Source of the DNA: an uncultured Flavobacteriaceae bacterium
GTDB taxonomy: Bacteria > Bacteroidota > Bacteroidia > Flavobacteriales > Flavobacteriaceae
Length of the DNA: 64,000 nt
Direction: 5' to 3'
Assembly (NCBI GenBank): GCA_938010765.1
Contig: CALLVX010000071.1
Span: 62,001-126,000 of the forward strand
The position numbers and the translations under genes are program-made. Positions 1-9,327 of the stretch are shown here, piece by piece (the first letter of the stretch is position 1; each line of letters opens with the position of its first letter). Below the pieces are notes generated by a model. That model made no database searches. It saw only the letters and a list, made by a program, of their open reading frames with translations, and was not told the origin of the DNA.

Positions 1-447
1 AAAATCAACAACTTTCGTTCAGAGGAAGGCAAGGTACTTGAAACCGATTTTCTGAATCGCCTTTCCAATTTAAACAAACTTTTAAAGCAAGTGATCGAGA
101 TGGACCCAGAGCGTTTGGGCGCTGTTCGAGAACGCTTGGAAAAAGCAGTTGCCGATCTCAAAGTAGAAGTCGACGCCAACCGCTTTGAACAAGAGCTTAT
201 CTACTACCTTGAAAAATATGATATTACCGAGGAAAAGGTACGTTTGCAAAACCACTTGGATTACTTTGCGACTACGATTGGCTCTGACGATTCAAACGGG
301 AAAAAATTGGCGTTTATTTCCCAGGAAATAGGACGTGAAATAAACACGATCGGTTCCAAGGCAAATTATGCCCCAATGCAACAACTTGTTGTGCAAATGA
401 AAGACGAATTGGAAAAAATAAAGGAACAAATGCTGAACGTATTATAA
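1..447 (+). CDS. yicC: YicC family endoribonuclease, C-terminal part
   Basis: The frame is open from the first base and gives 148 residues of the C-terminal part of a YicC protein; the N-terminus lies outside the window. The DUF1732-type end is recognisable in the stretches EEKVRLQNHLDYF and GKKLAFISQEIGREINTIGSKA. YicC proteins are stress-associated endoribonucleases in Escherichia coli; the role here is inferred from family. The stop codon directly abuts the ATG of guanylate kinase, the usual yicC-gmk-nadD order in flavobacteria, so the three genes are probably co-transcribed. Confidence 0.9.
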   Translation, partial: KINNFRSEEGKVLETDFLNRLSNLNKLLKQVIEMDPERLGAVRERLEKAVADLKVEVDANRFEQELIYYLEKYDITEEKVRLQNHLDYFATTIGSDDSNGKKLAFISQEIGREINTIGSKANYAPMQQLVVQMKDELEKIKEQMLNVL

Positions 448-1041
448 ATGGAGGGAGGAAAGTTAATTATATTTTCGGCCCCTTCCGGTAGTGGGAAGAC
501 CACGATTGTTCGCCACCTGCTCGAACAGGCCGATTTAAACTTGGCATTTTCGGTATCGGCAACTTCAAGACCTGCTCGAGGGAAAGAAAAACAAGGGGAA
601 CATTATTACTTTATTACGGTTTCCGAATTTAAAAAACACATTAAGAACGATGATTTTTTAGAGTGGGAAGAAGTATACCGCGATAATTTTTACGGAACCC
701 TAAAAAGTGAAGTAGAACGCTTATGGGCACAAGGAAAGAATGTTATTTTCGATATTGACGTGGTGGGCGGCCTGCGTATCAAGAAAAAATTCCCCAAGGA
801 AACCTTGGCTGTTTTTGTAAAACCTCCCAGTGTAGACGAATTAAAGATCCGGTTAAAAAAACGAAGTACAGAAAGCGAGGATAAAATTAATATGCGCATT
901 GCGAAAGCTTCGGTAGAGTTGGCGACCGCACCCCAGTTCGACGAGGTCATTAAAAATTATGATTTGGATACGGCCTTAAAGGAAGCGCATTCATTGGTCA
1001 AAACATTTATCAGCGTACCTACCCAAGAACTAAAAAAATAG
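448..1041 (+). CDS. gmk: Guanylate kinase
   Basis: This 197-residue protein phosphorylates GMP to GDP with ATP in the cytoplasm. A P-loop, SAPSGSGKTT, lies at residues 10-19, followed by the GMP-binding SATSRPARGKEKQGEHYYF region near residues 37-56. Length matches bacterial Gmk. The ATG starts on the base after the yicC stop, which argues for translational coupling. nadD begins seven bases downstream, so the gene sits inside a compact nucleotide/cofactor operon. Confidence 0.97.
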   Translation: MEGGKLIIFSAPSGSGKTTIVRHLLEQADLNLAFSVSATSRPARGKEKQGEHYYFITVSEFKKHIKNDDFLEWEEVYRDNFYGTLKSEVERLWAQGKNVIFDIDVVGGLRIKKKFPKETLAVFVKPPSVDELKIRLKKRSTESEDKINMRIAKASVELATAPQFDEVIKNYDLDTALKEAHSLVKTFISVPTQELKK

Positions 1042-1048
1042 CACGGAG

Positions 1049-1636
1049 TTGAAACGAGTTGGTCTTTATTTTGGAACCTTTAATCCGATTCATGTGGGCC
1101 ATATGGTCATTGCCAACTATATGGCAGAATTCTCCGATTTGGATGAAGTTTGGTTCGTTGTGACACCGCAGAGCCCTTTTAAGACAAAAAAGACCTTGTT
1201 AGAAAATCATCATAGGTATCAAATGGTGTTTGAGGCGACAAAAGACTATCCTAAGTTAAAGCCGAGTAAAATTGAGTTCGACCTACCACAACCAAATTAC
1301 ACGATCAACACCTTGGTTCATTTGGAGGAACGTTTTGGAAAGGATTATCAATTTTGTCTTATCATGGGAGAAGACAATCTCAAAAGTTTTCACAAATGGA
1401 AAAATCACGAAGCCATTTTAACTGGATATGACTTATATGTATATCCGCGTATTTCGGAAAAGGAGATAGTTCATCAATTCAAAGATCATTCGAAAATACA
1501 CCAAGTAAAAGCCCCTATAATGGAAATTTCGTCCACCTTTATAAGAGCGCAGCACAAATTGGGAAAAAACGTTCGCCCAATGCTTCCCGATAGGGTTTGG
1601 GTGTACCTAGATGAGATGAATTTTTACCGTTCGTAG
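1049..1636 (+). CDS. nadD: Nicotinate-nucleotide adenylyltransferase
   Basis: The 195-residue product converts nicotinate mononucleotide plus ATP to deamido-NAD in NAD biosynthesis. The nucleotidyltransferase signature GTFNPIHVGH lies at residues 9-18 (HxGH at 15-18), and the ISSTFIR motif lies near the C-terminus. The start is a TTG at 1049. No ATG lies in frame before the catalytic motif, and the protein needs MKRVGLYFGTFNP to be complete. A GGAG at 1045-1048 sits too close to the TTG to be a normal ribosome site, so coupling to gmk is likely. Confidence 0.95.
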   Translation: MKRVGLYFGTFNPIHVGHMVIANYMAEFSDLDEVWFVVTPQSPFKTKKTLLENHHRYQMVFEATKDYPKLKPSKIEFDLPQPNYTINTLVHLEERFGKDYQFCLIMGEDNLKSFHKWKNHEAILTGYDLYVYPRISEKEIVHQFKDHSKIHQVKAPIMEISSTFIRAQHKLGKNVRPMLPDRVWVYLDEMNFYRS

Positions 1637-1670
1637 TATTTGCCCAAGTTACCGCTCCCGACCGTAACCG

Positions 1671-2072
1671 TTAATCCTTTACAATCAGAGAATCGGCCCA
1701 CGTGACCGCATCTTCCAAGTTGTCGAATTTTTTGGAAGGCTTGTTCATAAATGCCTGTTCCAAATCTGCAATTTCATCATTGATCGCATCGTAGGTTACC
1801 ATCGCATATCCGCGAAGGTTCGGAAATATAGCGGTCGTCTTAAAATGAGAGGTTGGGTTAAAAGAATACGAATTGATCCTATTGGTGATGTATACAAAAG
1901 GGGTCGTATTACCATAGTAATTTTTAGCCAAGGTCAGCATTTCGATAGCATTCTCATACGCTACGGCTACCCCTTCCCTTATTTCGGCGATCATAAAATG
2001 ATCGTAGAAATAAAAAGCTCCAATTTCTATATCATGTTTTTTAAGAAGTTTGTTTTTTACCTCCAAATGCAT
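1671..2072 (-). CDS. STAS/SEC14-like small protein, paralogue A
   Basis: The 133-residue soluble protein has no signal peptide. It resembles small flavobacterial SpoIIAA/STAS-SEC14-type proteins; I assign the fold by pattern and not by a catalytic motif. It is a clear paralogue of the next gene: both share DIG.F.FY near the start, a GVxVxxENAIE segment, a YxxNxxPxVYxxxRxxSYSxxP block and FPNxxGxAxV. The ATG at 2072 is preferred to an upstream TTG at 2093 because it aligns with the paralogue start. Function unknown. Confidence 0.75.
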   Translation of the reverse strand: MHLEVKNKLLKKHDIEIGAFYFYDHFMIAEIREGVAVAYENAIEMLTLAKNYYGNTTPFVYITNRINSYSFNPTSHFKTTAIFPNLRGYAMVTYDAINDEIADLEQAFMNKPSKKFDNLEDAVTWADSLIVKD

Positions 2073-2196
2073 CTTACAAATCTTTTTGAACAATAAAAGA
2101 TACGAAAATACTTACTAATAGTATATCTGAAATATGTTAAAATGTGGATGTAAAAGTTGAGCGTAAAAATTGAATCTAAAGACCAGACCGTTCAGT

Positions 2197-2625
2197 TTAT
2201 AATTTGTGGTGATCGGTCTTATTCGCTTCCAACACTTCTTCTGCCCAATCAAAAGCTTCGTTCAATTCGTAAAAAACCGCCGTTGGTCTATGAATGAAGA
2301 TTTTTTCCAAGGATACCAACATTCTGCGATACTTGTTTGTAGAAACGATGGCAAAACCAAGAAAATTCGGAAACATACTCACCGTCTTTCTATACCCCAT
2401 CGGATCCATTGAATACGAGTGGAGCCTATGGGAAACATACACCAGTGGTTCGTTGTTCCTGTAGAGCTCATGTGCCATATTTATTGGCTCGATCGCATTC
2501 TCAAAGGTGACATGCACACCTTCGTAAAATTCTCCTACCACCATGTTGGTGTAAAATTGAAATTTACCAATATCGAACGTGTGTTCAAGAAGTAGTTTTT
2601 GTTGTTTGCCCTCAATGATTTCCAT
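2197..2625 (-). CDS. STAS/SEC14-like small protein, paralogue B
   Basis: This 142-residue soluble protein is the tandem partner of the preceding gene, separated by about 120 bases and on the same strand. The shared core includes FENAIEPINMAHELYRN and YVSHRLHSYSMDP. The C-terminus ends in an acidic amphipathic helix as in STAS-like domains. No enzyme motif is visible. The pair looks like a local duplication that has diverged considerably. Function unknown. Confidence 0.75.
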   Translation of the reverse strand: MEIIEGKQQKLLLEHTFDIGKFQFYTNMVVGEFYEGVHVTFENAIEPINMAHELYRNNEPLVYVSHRLHSYSMDPMGYRKTVSMFPNFLGFAIVSTNKYRRMLVSLEKIFIHRPTAVFYELNEAFDWAEEVLEANKTDHHKL

Positions 2626-2759
2626 TCCCGACAGTGTTAAAACGAGATACTATGCTAGGCATTCTAGTGCCAATAGATATGGGGGGAATATTCCAATGAA
2701 AGCTAATGGAATCTAAGTCGCTTCTCAAAAATAACAGTTGTAGGGACTTAAAAAATCGT

Positions 2760-3761
2760 TTAACGGTTTACATCGAAAAGGACTACTTCGTATTCAAATG
2801 CTGTTATTTCTCCCGAAACTTCCACGTCCTGTAAGCTAACCGTGTAGGAAGTATCCTCTTCCGAGTTGGTTATGATTCCATCGGGCACCCATACAAGGGT
2901 TGGATCTCCATAATTGGGATCTAAGGCTTCCAACGTTATAGAAATTGAATTTCCAGCAGCATCTTTCATACTAATTTGCGCATTGCTAAAATCTGCACCC
3001 GCTATTGAAAAAGACCATCTTTGATAGGCCAATTGTTTTGGGCTATACCCTTTTGGAGGCCAAGAGATAAATTCGGGTGCGTCAGATGGTGTTGTACCTG
3101 CATTCCCAATTACCCAAATAGCGTTCGCCTGGGCCGTATTTCCCACTCCTATTTCCTGAAGCCGTGGCCAAAGCAACCATCTTCTATGCCCTACCGGGCC
3201 GTTATTGCTACCCGCATCTCTCATATACGAATCAACCGATTCTGCATTTATAGCAGTTGTAAGCAAGGATTTCCCTGCTGCTTCGCTACCGTTTTCCGAG
3301 TAACATTTCCAAGTGTCGGGAGGAAAGTGATCTAACTTATTATTCGCGTCCATCATCAACGCGGCCGCTTGTGCCTTCTCACTTTTGGTAGCATTTTCAG
3401 CTACCGTATTGTTTAATCCGACCGCTTTTCTAAAATATTTTAAACGGTTAAAAATCTTATCTATCATATCTTGGGGAACGCTTCCTGCATTACAAGAAGG
3501 TTCATCGCCGGTCCAGGCTACATCGCCCGTCTCGCTTTTAGAGCCCAAATAATAGTCTTCGTACAATTTTTTTGCTGCAACTCGCGCCGAATTAGTTCCC
3601 GACTCCTCTTCCGTTTCCTCTTCTTCCTCGGTTTGCCCCTCTTCCTCAATTTCATCTACAATTGCATCGGCTGTCGCATCGGTCTCACAAGAGGCAAACA
3701 CAAAAAATAGTCCATAACATACGGTCTGAAGACTACGTATAAATAATTTTCTGGTTTTCAT
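2760..3761 (-). CDS. CAP (SCP/PR1) domain lipoprotein
   Basis: The 333-residue protein begins with a lipoprotein signal ending in the lipobox FASC. A very acidic Glu/Thr linker (about residues 30-60) follows, of the kind linked to surface-exposed Bacteroidota lipoproteins. A CAP-like domain follows, with the helix segment around DMIDKIFNRLKYFRKAVGL, an alanine-rich EKAQAAALMMDANNKLDHFPP region carrying the first CAP histidine, and GPVGHRRWLLWPRLQEIGVG near residues 190-210. The last 100 residues are beta-rich. The substrate is unknown; CAP proteins are usually secreted and lack one shared activity. Confidence 0.82.
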   Translation of the reverse strand: MKTRKLFIRSLQTVCYGLFFVFASCETDATADAIVDEIEEEGQTEEEEETEEESGTNSARVAAKKLYEDYYLGSKSETGDVAWTGDEPSCNAGSVPQDMIDKIFNRLKYFRKAVGLNNTVAENATKSEKAQAAALMMDANNKLDHFPPDTWKCYSENGSEAAGKSLLTTAINAESVDSYMRDAGSNNGPVGHRRWLLWPRLQEIGVGNTAQANAIWVIGNAGTTPSDAPEFISWPPKGYSPKQLAYQRWSFSIAGADFSNAQISMKDAAGNSISITLEALDPNYGDPTLVWVPDGIITNSEEDTSYTVSLQDVEVSGEITAFEYEVVLFDVNR

Positions 3762-3960
3762 AGAAATACATATTTAGTACTATATGATTTAACGGACCTA
3801 TTTTCAAAAGCTTGTATTTTTTCGATAAGCGGTATGCATTTCATCGAAAAAAACAGGGTTTCCGTACATAAGAAAAAAACGGACAATTCAAGAACCGACT
3901 TTCAAAAGTCACCATGAACTGCCCGATATGAATGATTATAAGCTTTACCAACCAATCTTG

Positions 3961-4425
3961 TTAGTACATCGATTTCTCTTCTCGTTCGTGAATCAATTTA
4001 AGGTCCCTGGTATTTTTCTGTACCGCGACCGAGGAAAAAAGACTTAAGGTAAAGGCCATACCATAAAATCCTTTTTCGCTAAGCGCCAAATCTGCGTTCC
4101 ACAGACCGATTACCAAGAGTGTGATAGAGGCCAAGGTAGTAAACCAGCTAATACCATAATACATATCGGTCACCTGAATCCCCTCTTGCCGGTCCCGTAC
4201 ACTTTTTTGCACAGATACCACCGAAAAGAGCCCGAATAGTAGAATCGTAAAGTAATACCCTTTCTCGTTCAATAACATATCGGCATTCCATAAGCCGATA
4301 CAATAAGAGACCATGCCAATCAAAAGCGCAATCCAAGAAGCCGACACAAAAGCATCGGTTGGTCTAAAATCAAAATCTTCTTTTCTTCGAGTCTCTTTTT
4401 TCTCATTACTAGTTGAATTTTCCAT
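3961..4425 (-). CDS. YiaA/YiaB family inner-membrane protein
   Basis: This protein of about 154 residues carries two copies of the YiaA/YiaB two-helix unit: [20 protein letters not shown] and [20 protein letters not shown], each followed by a second helix ending in QKSVRD or QKNTRD. The repeat pairing is direct evidence of internal duplication. The ATG at 4425 is preferred to the longer frame from 4500, because the extension adds a non-conserved leader overlapping the divergent regulatory region. It is predicted to sit in the cytoplasmic membrane. The family has no assigned biochemical role. Confidence 0.85.
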   Translation of the reverse strand: MENSTSNEKKETRRKEDFDFRPTDAFVSASWIALLIGMVSYCIGLWNADMLLNEKGYYFTILLFGLFSVVSVQKSVRDRQEGIQVTDMYYGISWFTTLASITLLVIGLWNADLALSEKGFYGMAFTLSLFSSVAVQKNTRDLKLIHEREEKSMY

Positions 4426-4505
4426 AATACGTTGTTTTAAGGTTTTAAATTCGAGGGCAAATATGGAGCTTTCGACAACATCTAGAAATACAAAATTCAT
4501 GATAA

Positions 4506-4584
4506 ACTTATGATTTAAATAAGAATATTACTTTATAAAATACCAAATTTATAAGTATTTTTATCAAATATACTTATGATTTAA
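4506..4584 (+). promoter_or_regulatory. Repeated and palindromic motif before the 4584 gene
   Basis: The 13-mer ACTTATGATTTAA occurs at 4506-4518 and again at 4572-4584, where it overlaps the start codon. The second copy forms an inverted repeat with ATAAGTAT at 4551-4558 (partner ATACTTAT at 4570-4577, spacer 11). This looks like a binding site for a dimeric regulator controlling the rightward gene, the leftward YiaA/B gene or both. The factor is unknown. Confidence 0.4.
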
Positions 4585-6047
4585 TGAATACTATTTCAGC
4601 ACTTTTATTGGCTTTGACAACAGAAGAACAGCAAGAATTTCAGCTTTTTCTTAAGCGAAAGAATCGCCGTGGTGATACGAAGAACTTGGTATTGTTAAAG
4701 CTTCTAGAAAGTGGAAGAACGGATAATCTGGATATCGCACTTTATGGGAAACCGGCCAAAAACGCTTACCATGCACTTTGCAAACGCTTGCAAGACAGTT
4801 TAATTGATTTCATAGCGAGCAAGGGGCTTGCCCAAGAATCATCGGAGGAACTCGACTTGCTGAAACTGTTATTGGCCAGTCGTATTTTTTTTGAGCGAAA
4901 GCAGCATAAAATAGCATTCAAAACCCTCGAAAAAGCGGAAAAGAATGCACAATTGATCGATGTACACCCAATTCTTAACGAAATATATCACACCAAAATA
5001 CAGTACGCACACTTAAACCCTCGTTGGGACCTTATGAACATCGTGAAGGACGCTGATCAAAACATGCGCCGATTACAGCAAGAATCGCAGCTAAATATGG
5101 CGTATGCAAGCATTAAGCTACAACTAAAACAGGAAAGGCAAAAAACCATCGAGGCCATTATAAGCGAGGCCTTTTCAAATTTTCAGATCGAAATAAATGA
5201 AACTATGACTTATAAGTCGTTATTTCAATTGATGGAGGTAACGGCAACGGCCGCCAAACTTCAAAGTAACTACCATACCATTGCACCCTATATGACCACC
5301 ATTTATGATATCATTCGAAAAAAAGGAGCGATTGCCGACAAGCACCGTTACTACCACATCAGCATTCTAAATCTAATGGCCTTAAGTAATTTTAGGAACA
5401 AGCAATTTGGCCAATGCCAGATATTCATTCAAAAAATGGAAACTGAAATGAGGAAGGGAAGACGAACTTTTTACAACCGCTTCTCTGAAAAACTTACTGT
5501 TTTAAAGGCCTTACAATTAAATTATACCAAACGGGCAATGGAAGCGCTTGAAGTGTTGAAACAGTTTAAGGGCAACTCTTTCGACATTACCTTAATTCAC
5601 CTAATGTGTTTTTTTCAACAAGAACGCTTTCAGGAGGCCTATAGCAAGTTGCAACAATTAACCCATACCGATAATTGGTATGAAAAAAAAGTAGGATGGC
5701 AATGGGTTCTAAAAAAGAGCCTAATTGAAATTTTATTGCTGATCGAATTGGACAAATTAGATTTGGTACTCTTAAAAGTGCAACGCTTTAAGCGGAGGTT
5801 TACGAAACCGCTTAAGCGATTAGGAGAAGAAAGGGTACTTACCTTTATGGGACTTGTTGTACAATACTATGAAAACCCAACGCTGGCAGATTCGGATAAC
5901 TTTAAATCTGCAGTTGAAAGTTCTTTTACCTGGATCGGTCGGGAACGGGAAGATGTTTTTGTAATGAGCTTCTATGCTTGGTTAAAAGCAAAAATGGAAG
6001 ATAAAAACCTATATCATACTACGCTCAAACTTGTAGAAGTAGCCTAG
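4584..6047 (+). CDS. Conserved hypothetical helical-repeat protein
   Basis: The 487-residue cytoplasmic protein has no signal peptide or membrane segment. It is almost entirely helical with TPR-like periodicity (for example YHALCKRLQDSLIDFIASKG and ALEVLKQFKGNSFDITLIHL). Similar proteins are common and unnamed in flavobacteria. The start is the ATG at 4584, embedded in a repeated AT-rich motif that may be an operator. It ends convergently with a 4-base overlap against the leftward exported protein. No function is assigned. Confidence 0.75.
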   Translation: MNTISALLLALTTEEQQEFQLFLKRKNRRGDTKNLVLLKLLESGRTDNLDIALYGKPAKNAYHALCKRLQDSLIDFIASKGLAQESSEELDLLKLLLASRIFFERKQHKIAFKTLEKAEKNAQLIDVHPILNEIYHTKIQYAHLNPRWDLMNIVKDADQNMRRLQQESQLNMAYASIKLQLKQERQKTIEAIISEAFSNFQIEINETMTYKSLFQLMEVTATAAKLQSNYHTIAPYMTTIYDIIRKKGAIADKHRYYHISILNLMALSNFRNKQFGQCQIFIQKMETEMRKGRRTFYNRFSEKLTVLKALQLNYTKRAMEALEVLKQFKGNSFDITLIHLMCFFQQERFQEAYSKLQQLTHTDNWYEKKVGWQWVLKKSLIEILLLIELDKLDLVLLKVQRFKRRFTKPLKRLGEERVLTFMGLVVQYYENPTLADSDNFKSAVESSFTWIGREREDVFVMSFYAWLKAKMEDKNLYHTTLKLVEVA

Positions 6048-6784
6048 TCGAGTAGTACGCTGCCCGAACGCAGTAAATCGGTACCAAGATACTTGTCGTC
6101 TTTGTTGTAATACCAGGCACGGGTCTTGGGCATTTTTATTGTGCCTATTTCCTCGACTCCTGAGAGAAGAATATACTCCCCATCGTTCTTCGTTTCGTCG
6201 TGAAAGAACTGATACACTTCCATGGCATAGGTTCCGGGATCAAAATAGAAATACCAGGTGTCTTTACCAACGGTTTCATCGTAGTATACTTTGAGCACAA
6301 TATATTCCTTTCCTTTGAACACCCTACGCGCCGTAGAAGGGGCTATATGGGTGCCCGAATCTTTCAATTTCATGGGAAGGCCATATAGATAGGTATAGTA
6401 GTTTTTCATCATGTTTGCGCGTTCACAGTTCAAACGATGTGCTTTGGCCTCTTCCTCTGAAAATTGATCGTTACCGTTCAGAGCCAAGGTACACGCCCCT
6501 TTATCCAATATCTGACTCAAGGCAATCCCATCTTTGGTTGAAGTAAGTTTAAAATACTCTTGTGGCAGATCAATGATGATATCCGAGACCCTTTCTTTTT
6601 TATCGGGGGTCTTCATAGCCACGACCAAGTTTCCTTTAAAAGATTCCCAAATGCCATTAGGGTCGTGGTATTCAATAGCTTTTTTAAGTAATTCCGGGCC
6701 AGATAGTTCTTGAGCACTTGCAACAGAGGTTGCAAGCGCTAAAATCAGCAAAAAAAAACGCAAGTGAATTTTAGTAAGACCCAT
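6044..6784 (-). CDS. DUF6503-type exported protein
   Basis: The 246-residue protein has a classical signal peptide (hydrophobic residues about 9-22, cleavage after SVASA). The body is beta-rich with a C-terminal WYFYFDPGTYAMEVYQFFHDE segment and resembles LolA-like DUF6503 flavobacterial proteins. It starts seven bases after the stop of the upstream PiT gene, so it is the probable last gene of the phosphate transcript. No catalytic residues are recognisable; a periplasmic or outer-membrane-associated binding role is only a guess. Confidence 0.7.
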   Translation of the reverse strand: MGLTKIHLRFFLLILALATSVASAQELSGPELLKKAIEYHDPNGIWESFKGNLVVAMKTPDKKERVSDIIIDLPQEYFKLTSTKDGIALSQILDKGACTLALNGNDQFSEEEAKAHRLNCERANMMKNYYTYLYGLPMKLKDSGTHIAPSTARRVFKGKEYIVLKVYYDETVGKDTWYFYFDPGTYAMEVYQFFHDETKNDGEYILLSGVEEIGTIKMPKTRAWYYNKDDKYLGTDLLRSGSVLLD

Positions 6785-6790
6785 ATATAA

Positions 6791-9100
6791 CTATGATGAT
6801 TCGTCCTTAGGTTCCTCCAAGGTTGCCGGTGCTATCGTACTATCATACTTTTCGTAGTACAGTTCCAACAAATTCATGGTCGCCGTCATCAGATCCTTCG
6901 TTTCCAAAAGTAAAGTAAAATACAAGGTGGTGTTTTTAGGACTTGTTTCCTCGGTACGGGTGCGGGCTACCTGTTTTTCGATTTTTTGCAAGACCATGTC
7001 ATACAATTCCTGTTTTTTATCCAATATATTTCCAATGAGTTCAAAAGAATGGGCTTCAAAAGCTTCTTGGGTATTATTGAATATTTCCTCAAGTTTTAAG
7101 TCTATCTCCTTGAGTTCTTTAATTTGATTGTACTTTAATTTTTTATGGTTGTTATTGACATGTTTATGGCTCACTTTACCAATGTATTCCAACGATTGGG
7201 AAATATCCGTTAAATGTCCCATCACATCTATATAGAAATTACTGGCCCCTATATGGGCCTCATCAAGGTTCTTAATAAAGTAGAAAGTATGATCTCGAAG
7301 TTCCTCTATTTCGTTCGACAGTTTATCTCCTTGTTTCTTATTTTTCCGAAGTTGATCAAGGTCGTGTCTTGACAATCCATTGATACTGTTGGTGAATATT
7401 TTATTGCTTCTCTTGATTGCATTGGCAACATTGTCCGCACTTTCTTTAATGACTCCTTGGATCGAACTGCTCTCCGCTTTGTTGAGGGAATCTTCAGCAC
7501 GTATTTCCTTTGATTTTTTATTATAAGAAATATAGTTTCTCGCCAGTAATAATACGGCGGCAAACAACAATACTGCAATAGCTGCTCCCTTACCAAAGCT
7601 TATAATGGTCAAGATAACCCCGGAGGCGATGAAAGCGATAATTGCAGTTCCAAACCAACCTCCAATTACATTCAAAACCCCCGCTACCCGGTAAACAGCA
7701 CTTTCAGCACCCCAAGCTCTATCAGCCAAGGAAGTACCCATAGCAACCATAAAAGTAACATAGGTGGTTGATAAGGGTAGTTTATAAGATGTTGCTATGG
7801 AAATTAAAATCCCGGCCACCATCAAGTTAACCGCTGCCCGAACCATATCAAAGGCCGGCATTTGGTATGTCTTGTCTTTTGAAAGTGCAATTACCGGTTT
7901 CTCAAATCGAGCATCCATTTTTTTGTTGAGGGAGGCCGGCAGGATCGATGATGTAACCTCTGATATTGATATCGCCAGGCGAACGATTCCTCTAGAAAGA
8001 AAATTGGGTTGAAAACGTTCTTTGGCTTCGCCTTCCCTAGCCAAATTGATTTCTGTATCTGCTACATATCGGGCTTTTTTGGAAAACCATAAGGTAATTA
8101 CCATAACCATTCCCGATGCGAACAACAGCAAAGTAGGGGTTGGCACTTTTTTGGCCAAGATACTCATACTGAATTCAGTTGCGGCAATACCAGAGGCCTG
8201 CCATGCTTCATACGACTGCCATGCAGCAATGGGTACCCCGATGAAATTGACTAAATCATTACCCGCAAAGGCAAGTGCCAGGGCAAAGGTTCCCACACCA
8301 ATAATCAATTTGTAGATATTGACTTTTACTACATTTATTAAAAGATACGATAGGATAGACCAGAGCACAAAGTTTGCAGCGACCAAGGAAATCCACTTTT
8401 GCTCTAGAAACCCCTTAATGGTCATCCCTGCCAATAAATCAAGACTTTCCCCTGCAAAGGCTGTTCCTTTGATCCCTTTCATTAAAATGAAATAAGTAAT
8501 GGCCGAGAGGGCGGCACCTCCGAACAGCGCCCCTACCCATTTGGCTTTTTTCTCAAAATCATAGGATAGTAAAAGTCGAGACAGCCATTGAACAAATGCA
8601 CCAACGGAAAAAGCCACCACAACAGAAAGTAATATGCCCAATATAATTTCGGTAGCCTTAGAGGTATTGATATAGTTGACAACGTCTGAAAAACTCCCGT
8701 TGTCCGCACCTATTTTAATCAATGACATTGCTACAGCCGCTCCCAAAAGTTCAAAGACAATGGAAACCGTAGTAGATGTGGGCATCCCCAACGTATTAAA
8801 AAAATCTAACAGCAAAATATCGGTAATCATTACGGCCATGAAGATGAACATGATCTCATCGAAATAAAATTCGCCAGGGTTGAAAATACCCTTTCGGGCC
8901 ACCTCCATCATACCACTAGAAAAAATAGCTCCCATAGCAATACCGGCACTTGCCACTATCATAATGGTCTTAAAGGAAATTGCCTTGGAACCAATTGCGG
9001 AGTTCAAAAAGTTAACCGCATCGTTACTTACACCAACGACCAAATCGGCAATGGCCAGCGCAGCTAGTGCAATTATCATCAATAGGAAAATGTTGTCCAT
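6791..9100 (-). CDS. PiT inorganic phosphate transporter with PhoU-like tail, copy 1
   Basis: The 769-residue protein combines a PiT permease (about residues 1-520) with a soluble C-terminal coiled-coil PhoU/DUF47-like domain (about 540-760). Both PiT signature repeats are present: VVGVSNDAVNFLNSAIGSKA near the N-terminus and LAFAGNDLVNFIGVP in the middle. PiT proteins are ion-coupled phosphate importers in the cytoplasmic membrane. The ATG at 9100 is chosen because it aligns with the paralogue; an upstream start at 9124 would add eight residues. The next gene upstream is a close paralogue, and a Pho-box-like site lies 50 bases before this start. Confidence 0.93.
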   Translation of the reverse strand: MDNIFLLMIIALAALAIADLVVGVSNDAVNFLNSAIGSKAISFKTIMIVASAGIAMGAIFSSGMMEVARKGIFNPGEFYFDEIMFIFMAVMITDILLLDFFNTLGMPTSTTVSIVFELLGAAVAMSLIKIGADNGSFSDVVNYINTSKATEIILGILLSVVVAFSVGAFVQWLSRLLLSYDFEKKAKWVGALFGGAALSAITYFILMKGIKGTAFAGESLDLLAGMTIKGFLEQKWISLVAANFVLWSILSYLLINVVKVNIYKLIIGVGTFALALAFAGNDLVNFIGVPIAAWQSYEAWQASGIAATEFSMSILAKKVPTPTLLLFASGMVMVITLWFSKKARYVADTEINLAREGEAKERFQPNFLSRGIVRLAISISEVTSSILPASLNKKMDARFEKPVIALSKDKTYQMPAFDMVRAAVNLMVAGILISIATSYKLPLSTTYVTFMVAMGTSLADRAWGAESAVYRVAGVLNVIGGWFGTAIIAFIASGVILTIISFGKGAAIAVLLFAAVLLLARNYISYNKKSKEIRAEDSLNKAESSSIQGVIKESADNVANAIKRSNKIFTNSINGLSRHDLDQLRKNKKQGDKLSNEIEELRDHTFYFIKNLDEAHIGASNFYIDVMGHLTDISQSLEYIGKVSHKHVNNNHKKLKYNQIKELKEIDLKLEEIFNNTQEAFEAHSFELIGNILDKKQELYDMVLQKIEKQVARTRTEETSPKNTTLYFTLLLETKDLMTATMNLLELYYEKYDSTIAPATLEEPKDESS

Positions 9101-9149
9101 AATCAAGGTATAATTAAAGCGCAAACGTACTTTAAATCAAGCTAATGAA

Positions 9150-9167
9150 TGTAAACAAAATGTTATC
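9150..9167 (+). promoter_or_regulatory. Pho-box-like repeat upstream of PiT copy 1
   Basis: TGTAAAC (9150-9156) and TGTTATC (9161-9167) are separated by four bases, giving the 7+4 (11-base) phasing of PhoB boxes. The site lies 50 bases upstream of the PiT start, in the same orientation and at a similar distance as the box before the porin gene. Assignment to a PhoB-type regulator is inference. Confidence 0.5.
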
Positions 9168-9327
9168 AATTGGGTTTTGGCATGTGACTCTATAGGACGA
9201 TGCCAACATATTTAATAAGCGATTTCGCTTTTAATAAAAAACACGAATTCTTTCAAATAAAGAGCAGGCTCAAAGAGGCTATAATTTTATTTTAGACAAC
9301 GGCAAACCTCCATTGCCTTTTCATCAT

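Noticed and set aside
3817-3852. TTTTTTCGAT/ATCGAAAAAA inverted repeat
   Set aside because: Mostly A/T stem with a 16-base spacer; too weak to call a terminator or operator.
9217-9230. AAGCGA-TT-TCGCTT hairpin between the PiT genes
   Set aside because: A two-base loop and no T-run make it an unlikely terminator; the genes are probably co-transcribed in part.
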